Assembly (NCBI GenBank): GCA_949775045.1
Contig: OX459097.1
Span: 4,541,185 to 4,605,184, forward strand
DNA length: 64,000 nt
Source: Metridium senile
Lineage: Eukaryota; Cnidaria; Anthozoa; Actiniaria; Metridiidae
Direction of reading: 5' to 3'
The notes below the pieces were generated by a model that was not told the DNA's origin, ran no database searches, and worked only from the letters and a program-made list of their open reading frames with translations. How positions within the stretch are numbered: the first letter of the stretch is position 1; every line of letters begins with the position of its first letter. Made by a program: the position numbers and the translations under genes. This document shows, piece by piece, positions 11,621-20,839 of this stretch.

Positions 11621-13160
11621 AATTATTAATGTGTATGGTAGTGTTCGTGTGTATGGGGTCCATGTTCAATATTCCTCCTCTTGGCTGCTTCCCAGCCAGC
11701 TTTGTCTCAGGTCAAATATATCTTTTATCTAAGTTATTTAAGTTCTTTTATCTAGTAAACGCGAGTGATAGTATATCTTTCGAATCAGGACGTGTTAAGA
11801 CACATTCCGGTCCTTGATGAATTGAAAAGACGTTTTGAATGAAAATATGGAAAATATATCTGTACTTGTGTTTATTAAAAAAAGTTAATAATCAATATGT
11901 AACTGTTATTTAGAGGATGAATATTTGATGAAACCAAACGACAACGTCTATGCTTGTGCAACTTAGGTTATAGTTACAGCAACGAGTTTGAACGCAAATT
12001 GCCATATTTATTTTAATATTTATTCCTCTTTAAAAAGAGAAATTTCATGACAACCATCTTTCTAGGCAAAACTCAAAATACAAAAGAAAGTTTTAATGAC
12101 AAAGGATTTCAGTTCCCTTGAGAGAAATCTCCATTGACCACAAACATGGCTACCATGAAATCCCTCTATTAGCTGTGCTTCCTTAAATAGTTAAACGACT
12201 GAGCATGCGTCTAACAAAAACATGATGGCTAGATTTCCAAAGCACATAAAACATTGTAACTGAACACAAATTAGTGTTTGGACGTTAAAATGATTTGGAA
12301 TTCAATTCTGTAGCCATATAGGCTCTAATTTTGTTTTCAGCGAGTACTCCCAGGCAATTTCAAGCACATTTCAGCTCAGCAGGAACTGGCATAAATAAGT
12401 TCAAGTAAGTTTGAAAAATTCTTGTGATGAAAAGCTCTGGCGCCAATCCAATTTGTTTTTCCAAACGAATAATAATTATCATAACATAACTAATTACATC
12501 GAGCGAGAAGCTCGATGTCTGAAAATGCACAGTGTTCTTTTTATACCCTGCTAGCAGAAGAAGTTTGTCACGCAAATCGGGGGTCAAGAGGAAATACTGA
12601 TTACATTTTCAGTAAAGAAGTGAGGAACACTACCGAGAGATGAAAAGAGAGAAAAGTTATAATAAAATACAATTGAATAAAACATTTTATTTACACTGTA
12701 AATAGATAAATCGTCTAGATATAAACACTATAAAGGTAGGCAAAGCAAGTTTACTGCGTAGACCAACAAAAGTGAACAATTTTTTAATCTTTAATAATTT
12801 AATCTTTATTGTTTATTAGCACTATTTTGTAATGATTAGTACTATCTAAATGTGTTTCTTGGATTTATTGTGAGCATTTAAACTCAGTTTACTTACTCGA
12901 TTACTAGCACGGTTGGCTAGCCATAGAAAGCCCAAACGCACTTCAGCTATGATTTATTTGCAGTTAGATATAGGAATACACTGCAATCTATCTGTCTTTA
13001 CGACTATTCAAACCGACGTTCAAACTACTTTCGGCCAAACTAAAATTCTACGTTCACAAAAAAACGTCCACACTGATTCTACTTCAGTTGTAAAGAGATT
13101 ATATTTTACGCTATTCTTTTTATTTACTTTATTTTCGATATTTCTAAATATAATGTTGTT
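11620..13160. repeat. Segmental duplication, copy 1 (3' flank of gene B)
   Basis: Long stretches match 22030-24370 in order and orientation: GAGAAATCTCCATTG-type sequence near 12120 and 23050, TTAGTGTTTGGACGTTAAAA near 12270 and 23210, and the block AGATGAAAAGAGAGAAAAGT at 12639 and 24023. The duplication continues through the last protease exon, so it covers the gene end and 3' flank together. Confidence 0.8.
13128..13133 (-). promoter_or_regulatory. Poly(A) signal of gene B
   Basis: AATAAA on the minus strand about 35 bases after the stop codon at 13168, with the same spacing as in gene A. Confidence 0.5.
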
Positions 13161-13167
13161 CTGTTTT

Positions 13168-13786
13168 TCATTCATCAGCTTCTTTCTCATCATCTTCGAT
13201 TGTTTTCTTGATCCAATCAACAAACGGTTCCACTCTAGTGTAATAGCCATATTCTCCTTTCAATCCGCACCCCCACCCCCACGATGCCAACCCAGCTGAA
13301 ACCCAGCGATGTTCTCCCACACCACGTTGTGCTTGTCTGACAAAACTCCCGCCAGTATCTCCCTGACAAGTGTCGTTACCACCCATTCCACTTCCCGCGC
13401 AAAACGTGACATTATTGTTGTAATGGAAAGGAGTTTTCGCACATGTTGAGCTGCTTTGGATAGAAAATGCTGAGTGTTGTAGATAGTTTGAATTGATGTT
13501 GCTTGGTAATGGGCCTTGACCAGGTCGAAGTACTTGAGTTACACCCCATCCTGCAACGTAGCCATGCTTGCCGGCTACCACAAGGTCTTCTCCCTTCTTC
13601 GGTAGACAAACGGTTCGTACAAATGGTCCAAGTTTCACTTTATTAGGTAGTTTGACCAAGTCAATGTCGTTCTCGTATTTTGGATGGTCGTTATATTGTT
13701 TGTGGATGTAGATTGCATCTGCTTCAAGATCTACTTGAGCGGGTTCCCTCACTCTTAAATGATCGTCGCCAACTTTAATGGTGTAT
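13168..13786 (-). pseudogene. Gene B protease exon 3 (catalytic Ser replaced by Thr)
   Basis: A 619 bp open exon with acceptor TTCTAG at its start and stop TGA at its end. It carries the catalytic Asp (ENDIDLVKL), VRTVCLP with the cysteine that normally pairs with the linker cysteine, and the S1 pocket Asp (GNDTCQ). The nucleophile motif reads GDTGGS: codon ACT where gene A has TCT. One base change therefore removes the nucleophile. The rest of the domain is well kept, ending EDDEKEADE as in gene A. Confidence 0.85.
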
Positions 13787-13979
13787 CTAGAATTGAAGGA
13801 ATAATGAAAACATTATCTCCAAGTTTGTCTGTCTGTCTGTCGTTCTGGCCGTCTGTCAATGGGCCTGTCAGTATGTGTTGATGTACTTATTATTGTCTGT
13901 CTAGCTGCTGCCTTGTTAACATCTGCTGTACGTTTTCATGTTGTTGTTTAGGTGTCTGTCTGTCTTTTGGTTCACTTAC

Positions 13980-14106
13980 TGGTTTGAAGGTATTACTTGA
14001 CGTTCTCGTTTCATTGTAACTTCATTTTGGCCGTAGAAGCAATGAGCTGCTGTTAGAACCCATTGTCTGTTAATCAGTGCTCCACCGCAATTTAAAATTA
14101 TATTAC
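13980..14106 (-). pseudogene. Gene B protease exon 2 (catalytic His)
   Basis: 127 bp, entered in phase 1 and left in phase 2, encoding LNCGGALINRQWVLTAAHC with His intact. It is the counterpart of 37160-37034 in gene A. Splice sites CAG/GTAAGT are intact. Confidence 0.85.
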
Positions 14107-14547
14107 CTGAAAAAGGAGTCGTACAGTTTTATTATCATTGCAAAGCATATACACCTTATTGTAAGTAGACATTTAGTAGGAAAGGAATTAATTAAAAGAC
14201 AAATGAAGGTCACTCAAGCTGAACTATTTCTTTTGTCATCAATTTCTTACTAAACTTCTAATGTTACTAAAGGCAACATACTTGCGATTAGGTGTATAAC
14301 GTTAGCATGCTCATAAAGACTAATTTATACAGTCATTGATTTGAGATGAAATGTGGTGAAGATGATGGTGATGATGACAAGAATGAAAATGATAGTATTG
14401 ATAATGATGGTGATGATGTTGAGAGGGAAAATGTTGATGTGACAATTATTATATTATTATTGGTAATGACGGTAAAGCTGATGTGACTGTTGACGATGGT
14501 GATGACTATGACGATGGCAATAATGACTAGTAAACCACTCAACATAC

Positions 14548-14664
14548 CATCCCAGTTCGCTTTATGTATTCCAACTTGCCATGGCCATGTTCCCCGACCA
14601 GCCTTATTACCTCCAACCATCCTGGCACGAAAGGATGTAGGACTTACTCCACATGGTGAATAAT
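14548..14664 (-). pseudogene. Gene B protease exon 1 (activation site)
   Basis: 117 bp encoding DYSPCGVSPTSFRARMVGGN and then WPWQVGIHK. The RMVGG activation motif and linker cysteine are intact. It is nearly identical to gene A's 37702-37586 exon. The upstream vWA exon can no longer be spliced to it by the ancestral donor. Confidence 0.85.
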
Positions 14665-15247
14665 CTAGAATAATGAAATCATTCGAGAAAAAATTATGAT
14701 AAATCGACATAGTTGTTATTGATGGAACTGAGTATATCATTTGCTTGTGTATCCCATGATGTGTATGTAAGCGATAGTTGATAAGAATGGAGGCATAAAA
14801 CATATACACTAAATAACGCAATTATATAACAGTTAAAGTGCTTGTAACCTTTAAGATTTTGTCTGATTAATTAAAAGCTAAGGACATTGAAGAAAAATTT
14901 CTAAATGGTTTGAGTCTAAAATTTGGATGCTATCTGGGTTATTTTGCCACACGAAGATGGCTAAAAGGCATCATTTTGGCTTGCTGTGGAATTATTTTAG
15001 ATCCGCCAAGTAGACTGCACCGAGGATCTTTTAACGTCATCTCTGTGAATCGTCAACCAAGACATTATAGTAGAAGCTAAGTATGAACTTTAAACGGAAA
15101 ACTCTGATTTACTAACAATATTTCAATGTATTTTGAATTTCAATGCCTGACCATAGTGTAGAAGTCCATCAAGACAGCCATAGATTGCATTTAATACTCC
15201 ACTTAATACTTCATTAAACACACCAAATACACTATAGCTACACAATT

Positions 15248-15701
15248 CTAAACGATTGTAATATTAACAGCACTATTAACAGCTCTCAGAAGATGCTCAT
15301 ATTTTTTGACTACAAGGACATGTTCATGTTCAGGCTCAGATGCAATTAACATCAACCCCCATCTTCTGAGTTTTTTTCCCACTCCAACAACATATATTCC
15401 AAAGCCTTCCTTGTCACGAAGATGTGCAGCAGATATTCGTGGTCTGTCACGGAAATTAAAGTGTCCGTCAGTAAATAAGAACAACGTTTTTTGGCTTTTT
15501 GGACGAGTGTATGGTACGACTGTCCTTATTACCATGTCAAACACATGACGTAAAGCTGTTTTACAATCACCACCACTACTTCTTATCTTTCCTAGTTTTC
15601 TCATTACTTTTGCAGCTGTATCTGCTGATGCGTCACCAAGATTAAATTCCAGATTAGGACTGGTGCCGTATGTTAACGCAGCAACATGGATGTTACCAGG
15701 T
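15248..15701 (-). pseudogene. Gene B vWA exon 2, donor lost
   Basis: Homologous to 41018-40579 of gene A. The acceptor TAG is present and the exon stays open through FTDGHFN and YVVGVGKK. At the point where gene A has ATCG|GTAAGA this copy has ATCGTTTAGA, so the GT donor is destroyed and translation ends in TAG at 15248. The motif that supplies the MIDAS threonine in gene A (GGGTAT) is GGDCKTA here. Confidence 0.8.
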
Positions 15702-15796
15702 CTATTAGAAAAAATATAAATATATATATATGATCTAACTAAAATATTTTTACTTTTTGGTTATTTTTGTAGAATAAAATTAATAATAATTCGATC

Positions 15797-15959
15797 ATAC
15801 ACATGACGTAAAGCTGTTTTACAATCACCACCACTATGTCTTATCTTTCCTAGTTTTTCTATTACTTTTTTTACTGTATCTGCTGATGCGTCACCAAGAT
15901 TGAATTCCAGATTAGGTTTGGTGTCGTATGTTAATGCAGCAACATGGGTGCCACCAGGT
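15797..15959 (-). pseudogene. Partial second copy of gene B vWA exon 2
   Basis: Begins with the same acceptor and RPGGTHVAALTYD start and is similar to the neighbouring exon up to SGGDCKTALRHV, then diverges and stops. It lies 258 bp upstream of the full copy: a local tandem duplication of the first 160 bp or so of the exon. If spliced in, it would truncate the protein. Confidence 0.75.
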
Positions 15960-16239
15960 CTATAAGAAACATTATTTTTTATCTTAGTACTACTAAACAT
16001 CTCCTACGTTACCCATTGAATCCATGATAAATGTTTAGGTTAAAGGACACTAGGACATCCATTAGTACTTGTAGGATTTCATCTGCTGTTGTTCTCTCTA
16101 CATCTGTGGCTGCCATCTGAGCCCTCAGGCTCCGTTGGAGTTTGGGGGAGAGACTGCTTGTCTGATTCAAAATTTATTCTCAATAATAAGCTTTCGTTAG
16201 ACATAAAAACACTTCAAAAGATATCTAAAAGTTAGATAT

Positions 16240-16990
16240 ATAACAAAACAGTCGCCACACTACGGTCATACAGTGAGCACGCTAGAGCATCCGTCAGAAG
16301 GATGTGACCGGCTTCGGAAACCATTCCGACGAACGAAATCCGAACCCGATGATCCTTTTATATTATATATGTGTTGTTTGAAATATTTAGTGTTGTTTTT
16401 GTTAGACTCGCTTTTACCCACGGGAACTGAAGAAATTATACGTAGCCGTAGAGGCAAGCAAACCTCCTATTCACGGATGGCTGATCACTCACACAAGCAA
16501 ACGGAAGCGCTTCGCCATCTCTCAAAAAGATGAAGATATATATTACTAGTAATAAAGATACTTTAAAAAAAAAAAAAAAAAAAAAACAGCACTAAATATT
16601 TCAAATAACACATATATAATATAAAAGGATTCGAAAGTAGTGAGTATGATATAAGATGCATGCAATTTTTATTCATGACAGAAGCTGTTTTATCTCTTTC
16701 GAAGGAGCTGCTTTTTACTAAAATCTCCAGGTTTCGTTCAGTTATGAAGTCATAGAATCAATAAACAAAATTATTGAATTGGATAATGATACTTTTTCGT
16801 AGAAAATAGTGTAAGAACCACCAAATTGTCTGTAAAACAGACAAGCCGAATATGACTATATCATCAGATTAATCGGAGAGCATCGGATTACACTGGTCGG
16901 GTTCGGATTTTCGTTCTTTGGAATGGTTTCCGAAGTCAAATCCTTGTGACGGATGGCCTAGCGTGTTCACCCGCTCATACAACGTTCTGA
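16240..16990. repeat. Inverted repeat pair within gene B intron
   Basis: About 90 bp at 16265-16355 (CACGCTAGAGCATCCGTC...) recurs inverted at about 16890-16985, with around 530 bp between, including a poly(A) run (16565-16586). This resembles a fold-back element; no coding capacity is seen. Confidence 0.6.
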
Positions 16991-17146
16991 CCATGTTTTT
17001 TCACATGATTTACCGCTGACCGATCACACAGGTAACCCAACTTGGCACAGTGTACCCGACTGTGGCAACATCCCTATAATGTCTTCGTGTACAGCGAAAT
17101 TATTATATTATGTATCTTAAGACGTATATGTAACCGAGTTAAGTAC

Positions 17147-17350
17147 CTCCACGTTTTGCCGAGTAATTTCACCAGTTCATGAGCAAATCGTATTCCAAGT
17201 TTGAAGTCATTTTTCTTGATACTGCTCGAACCATCGAATACAAAGATGATGTCTTGTCCTCCGGCATGCATTGGATTAATCGCCTCTGTTCGTAAATCAA
17301 GATCCTCCATGAGGGCCTGGTTCTTCGGTTTTTCAAATATATACCTCAGT
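17147..17350 (-). pseudogene. Gene B vWA exon 1, 5' part replaced
   Basis: Encodes AINPMHAGGQDIIFVFDGSSS, with the MIDAS DxSxS motif intact, and leaves by donor AG|GTACTT in phase 2, like gene A. Similarity with gene A starts only at MDLR/LDLR; the preceding 38 or so codons of gene A have no counterpart, because the exon abuts a copy of gene-end sequence at 17351. The Arg of gene A's RARA before the domain is RTEA here. Confidence 0.75.
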
Positions 17351-17594
17351 AGATGAAAAGAGAGAAAAGTTATAATAAAATACAATTGAATAAAACATTT
17401 TATTTACACTCGTCTAGATATAAACACTATAAAGGTAGTCAAAGCAAGTTCACTGCGGTGCTAACTATGGTCTATTTGCAGTTAGATATAGGAATATACC
17501 TCACTCTGCCGATTATTAAACCGACATTCAGACTACTTTCGGCTAAACTAAAATTCTACGTTCAGAAGAGTAACGTCCACATTGATTCTACTTC
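17351..17594 (-). repeat. Third copy of the factor B 3'-flank block
   Basis: Matches 12639-13091 and 24023-24294, except for small deletions, from AGATGAAAAGAGAG to GATTCTACTTCAG. The other two copies lie directly downstream of the stop codons of genes B and A. This third one is stranded upstream of vWA exon 1 of gene B and breaks off at a (CCTG)n array. Confidence 0.8.
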
Positions 17595-17596
17595 AG

Positions 17597-17684
<88 letters not shown>

Positions 17685-17707
17685 ACTGCCTGCCTGCCTG
17701 CCTGCCT
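17595..17707. repeat. (CCTG)n microsatellite
   Basis: About 28 near-perfect CCTG units ending the 3'-flank copy. It lies exactly at the breakpoint. Confidence 0.95.
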
Positions 17708-17829
17708 GTTTTTTAATGTTACACAGTTTTAGTAATATCATAAATACACTAACACTTTATAAGTCACAAACCCCGGCAGTATGGTGTGCATTTTGAACTC
17801 CAAATCCCATCAACACACTTGATGTAATA

Positions 17830-17971
17830 GATCAAAAACGAGTGCGAGTGTTTGATCAGGGGATCCAAACACCGAGAAGTGGATGAAAGCACGAGGCCGC
17901 AGGCCAAGTGCTTTTATCCGTTTCGAGGTGTTTGGAGCCCCTGATCAAACACGAAGCACGAGTTTTTGATA
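17830..17971. repeat. MITE-like hairpin
   Basis: ATCAAAAACGAGTGCGAGTG at the left pairs with the inverted CACGAAGCACGAGTTTTTGAT at the right, and AAGCAC...GTGCTT pairs inside. Same style as the hairpins at 1-226, 20432-20600 and 57958-58145. Confidence 0.7.
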
Positions 17972-18090
17972 TGGCTTCTCAAACAATTCACTAAATAAAA
18001 CATTTTGAACTTTTTATCAAATAATTAGTATCACCCTCTGAGCAAAACATCAATAATATATAACATCAACCCCAAACCTTCAACGAATTG

Positions 18091-18190
18091 GTTATTAGCT
18101 TAGTTGGTAAATCATTAGAATTGCAAGCCAGAGGTTCCCGGTTCGAGTCACAGGACGTCCAAAATAAAATAAAAAATAAATATAGAATAA
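18091..18190 (+). mobile_element. tRNA-derived SINE-like element
   Basis: TTAGCTTAGTTGGTAAATCA resembles a tRNA A box and GGTTCGAGTC a B box, 30 bases apart, followed by an AAAATAAAAAATAAAT-type tail. The cloverleaf looks degenerate, so it is more likely a SINE than a tRNA gene. Confidence 0.5.
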
Positions 18191-18449
18191 AAATTAAATG
18201 TTAGGCAATTAGTTAGGTAGGTAGGTAAATAAACAGGCATGACAGGTAAAAAAGGAGATAGCAGTGGAATAAAGAAAAAAAAGAGTAAATTGGAATGAAT
18301 GAGAAATTACTTTTAAGCTAATTTATACAGTGTCTTGATCAGTGACTTGATCAGTGTCTTGATCAGTGTTTGATCGATCGGTGTATCAAGACCTATGCAC
18401 GTGACTGAAATACAAAGTTGTAATTGGTCCCTGAGATAATGAATTATTA

Positions 18450-18596
18450 ATGAGTTTGAGAAAGTCTTATCTCCGACGATTTCATAGCCATTATGACAGT
18501 TGAATAACAGAGTGGTTCCACTTTTGTATTCAGGGTCTGTAGTGGTGACCGTTCCGTGTGGGATATGTAGGCCTCTGTTCATTTTACACTGCAAAA
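18450..18596 (-). pseudogene. Gene B CCP3, 3' half missing
   Basis: Starts like gene A's CCP3 (QCK, HGT, TTDPEYK, GYEI) with its first two cysteines. Similarity ends after GDKT, where gene A continues to its third and fourth cysteines and donor. What follows reads into unrelated sequence and a stop. No donor is found at the corresponding place. Confidence 0.7.
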
Positions 18597-18637
18597 CTGA
18601 TGAAACATTGAAGGGTTATTGGGAAGCTCATCCAGTT

Positions 18638-18770
18638 AATAGTCCCATTCACAGTTCCCTGTGCCATCTCGACACGTGAATAATTGTCTCGCGAGACTTT
18701 TAAAAGGTCTCTATGATTGCGAATCAACGATAGAGATGCAAAGGCTTTAGATGGTGCAGGGGACTATTAA
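18638..18770. repeat. MITE-like hairpin (same family as 9028-9195)
   Basis: AATAGTCCCATTCACAGTTCC at the left and GGGGACTATT at the right, with imperfect internal pairing. Located just upstream (on the gene strand) of CCP3 of gene B. Confidence 0.55.
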
Positions 18771-18779
18771 AGATAATGC

Positions 18780-19690
18780 AAAAGCAGAGTTATTTTCGAG
18801 TCAGGTCAGGGTCTACTGGTACATGTGACTCTGCTACTGGTAACAATGTAACCCAGTACCACCTGCCGCAAGGTCGGGTTGTCGGCGACTAAACCGGCTC
18901 CCCCACTAACATTATGTTAGTGAGGAGGGTGGCATGTCATCCAGGGGACGAAAAATAAGACCTGTCAAAGGGTAGATTGAGCTCGTTTTGAGCCAACGGC
19001 CAGCATGCAAAACTGAAGCTTTGTTAAGTGACGTCAAAGAAAGGGCAATATTTCAAGCCAACGAAAGAACAAGTCGAAGACCAAACTCAAGGAAGGCAAG
19101 GAGGAAGAGTTAATTTAACTACATACTGTATTTGTTAGAATTTGTTTGTATTGAATAGGTATAATTATCATAATAGCTAGTTATATTTATAAGTAGGAGT
19201 AGGATATTCAATTGGGACGAAAGTTCTGTTTCCTTCTCCTGTCGCAAGTGAACACTCTGTATGAGTATTATTTTTTAATTGTGTCATTGTGACCAATAAA
19301 TAGAATAAACTAAACTAATTTAAAAATGAAATTATATAGCTTCATGCTTCTTAGGAGCATGCGTGTAATGTTTGCTTATGTCACACTTTGTATGATATAC
19401 GGGAATTCCACTGAATTAGTATGTAATGTTTACATTATGAGCGGCTGTGTTGTTACAGCATATACAAAATGTCCAGGTTATTTCTCAGGTTAATTTTCAA
19501 GATGCGAGATAAACTTAAGCCAATCAAGATTTACAACACTAGTACTGTATAAGATATACAACACTCGTCATAGTCATGATTTCTTTTGTAAATGCTTCGT
19601 TAAATATTTATAAGTTTTTTAAGTAAGTTAACAAGTATAGGCGTTCTAATTTGTAGGCTGTAAAGGTTATCAATGAACTATAATTTACTT
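18780..19690. other. Intron of gene B, no feature recognised
   Basis: AT-rich with a short GC-rich island near 18850-18960. I see no exon with splice support and no clear transposon. Confidence 0.4.
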
Positions 19691-19692
19691 AC

Positions 19693-19863
19693 TGACACAT
19701 CGTGGTTTTTTGGTCCATTTTCCGTTGTGTTTACAGGTTCTCCATCTGTTTCCTTCCATCTTGTAGCCCTTGTCACAAGTGTACCTTATTCTACTCCTGT
19801 AGGTAAATGTCGGACCAGTGAACGGCGCGTGTGGGACAGGTTTGGGTCTACCACATACAATTG
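19693..19863 (-). pseudogene. Gene B CCP2, intact module
   Basis: 171 bp phase 1-1 exon (acceptor CTAG, donor A|GTAAGT) with four cysteines (IVCGRPKPVPH, YTCDKGYKM, TCKHNGKWT, PRCVS). Very close to gene A's 59590-59417 exon, lacking one codon. Confidence 0.85.
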
Positions 19864-20058
19864 CTAGGAGGGCAATATCAAACAGTATGATCGTTTTGTC
19901 AAAATATCGTCATAAAACATGTGGAATATAGTAAGAGTGGGAAGACTAAAACCATGAAATGAAACTAAATACCTTTTATTTCATGAATATAGTTTTGCCA
20001 CCACTGTTAAAACTAATTTATGGTTAGTTTTCAATTTTGAAAATACTAACAAACTCAC

Positions 20059-20187
20059 GTTTATAATTGTTGTTTTCATCTAGGATTGTACTCTTAACAG
20101 ACGGGTACTTTGCCTTTATGTAGGTACGAAGTAGTTCCCTCAATGTTATCTTAGTGTCCAGAATAGTGTCAAATGATGGATTGGAAA
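20059..20187 (-). pseudogene. Gene B CCP1 counterpart without cysteines
   Basis: 129 bp phase 1-1 exon (acceptor TTCAG, donor C|GTGAGT). KITLRELLRTYIKAKY aligns with NITLREPVRTFLQARY in gene A's CCP1, but every cysteine position is lost and the module is 26 codons shorter. It cannot fold as a normal CCP. Confidence 0.75.
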
Positions 20188-20213
20188 CTGAATATATAAT
20201 CAAAAAGTAGTTA

Positions 20214-20405
20214 AAGAGAAGAGAAGAGAAGAGAAGAGAAGAGAAGAGAAGAGAAGAGAAGAGAAGAGAAGAGAAGGGAAGAGAAGAGAAGAGAAGAGAA
20301 GAGAAGAGAAGAGAAGAGAAGAGAAGAGAAGAGAAGAGAAGAGAAGAGAAGAGAAGAGAAGAGAAGAGAAGAGAAGAGAAGAGAAGAGAAGAGAAGAGAA
20401 GAGAG
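20214..20405. repeat. (GAGAA)n microsatellite
   Basis: About 38 tandem GAGAA units with one variant (GGGAA at about 20276). The matching long LLFSS protein frame is a repeat artefact. Confidence 0.95.
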
Positions 20406-20431
20406 AAACCGTGATTACTTAACAAATAGTT

Positions 20432-20600
20432 AAGGTTCAGCCGTGGTTTATACTCTGATAACCGCACGCTTGGCAATTTGAACACACGCGAAAAATGTCA
20501 AGAAGCACGAGCTGAAAGCGAGTGCTTCTGGACATTTTTAAGTGTGTTCAAATGCCAAGCGTGCGGTTTTCAGAGTATAAACCACGGCTGAGCCTTAATT
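20432..20600. repeat. Fold-back hairpin
   Basis: AAGGTTCAGCCGTGGTTTAT at the left recurs inverted at the right (ATAAACCACGGCTGAGCCTT). The stem runs through GTGCTT/AAGCAC to a short loop. A partial related copy starts near 20683. Confidence 0.8.
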
Positions 20601-20767
20601 ATTTATTTTATTATATAAATTTCGATTAAAAATTGTTCAAAAATCGTTCAAAAAAGTCTGTTTGATTTCGAAAACTTACGACCGTGGTTTATACTCTCAT
20701 AAACCACGCTTGTTTGGCCAATCAGAGCGCGCGTTAGAATCAATGTATATAATAATTATATATATAC

Positions 20768-20822
20768 CTGAAAAAGCTCTTTGCATCCAACAAAAATAGA
20801 CAGCGCAAACCAATGTTAGGTA
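20768..20822 (-). pseudogene. Gene B signal-peptide exon
   Basis: 55 bp between CAG and GT encoding YLTLVCAVYFCWMQRAFS, hydrophobic, leaving in phase 1. Paralogous to gene A's 61788-61728. The initiator Met must lie on a small upstream exon that I could not place. Confidence 0.7.
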
Positions 20823-20839
20823 CTGGAAGACAATAAAAT

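Larger units (their letters stand above)
13168..20822 (-). pseudogene. Complement factor B-like paralogue, degraded (gene B)
   Basis: Same module order and intron phases as gene A. It has a signal-peptide exon (20822-20768), CCP1 (20187-20059), CCP2 (19863-19693), the first half of CCP3 (from 18596), vWA exon 1 (to 17147), vWA exon 2 (15701-15248, plus a partial extra copy at 15959), and protease exons 14664-14548, 14106-13980 and 13786-13168. Damage visible in the sequence: CCP1 has no cysteine; CCP3 loses similarity halfway and CCP4 and CCP5 are absent; the 5' part of vWA exon 1 is replaced by a copy of 3'-flank sequence; the donor of vWA exon 2 is gone and the frame stops there; the Arg before the vWA core, a MIDAS Thr and the catalytic Ser are substituted. 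CCP2 and the protease exons remain fully open, so a shorter, non-catalytic product cannot be excluded. I favour a pseudogene in progress. Confidence 0.75.

Noticed and set aside
15306..15548. Plus-strand frame over the vWA exon of gene B (and similar ones at 40776 and 41757)
   Set aside because: Antisense shadows of the minus-strand vWA exons.
17353..17685. 110-codon frame ending in a CLPA polymer
   Set aside because: Comes from the (CCTG)n array and the 3'-flank copy.
18091..18165. Functional tRNA gene
   Set aside because: Boxes A and B are tRNA-like, but stems pair poorly and an A/T-rich tail follows, as expected for a SINE.
20024..20485. 153-codon frame with LLFSS repeats
   Set aside because: Most of it is the (GAGAA)n array; only 20187-20059 at its end is a real exon.
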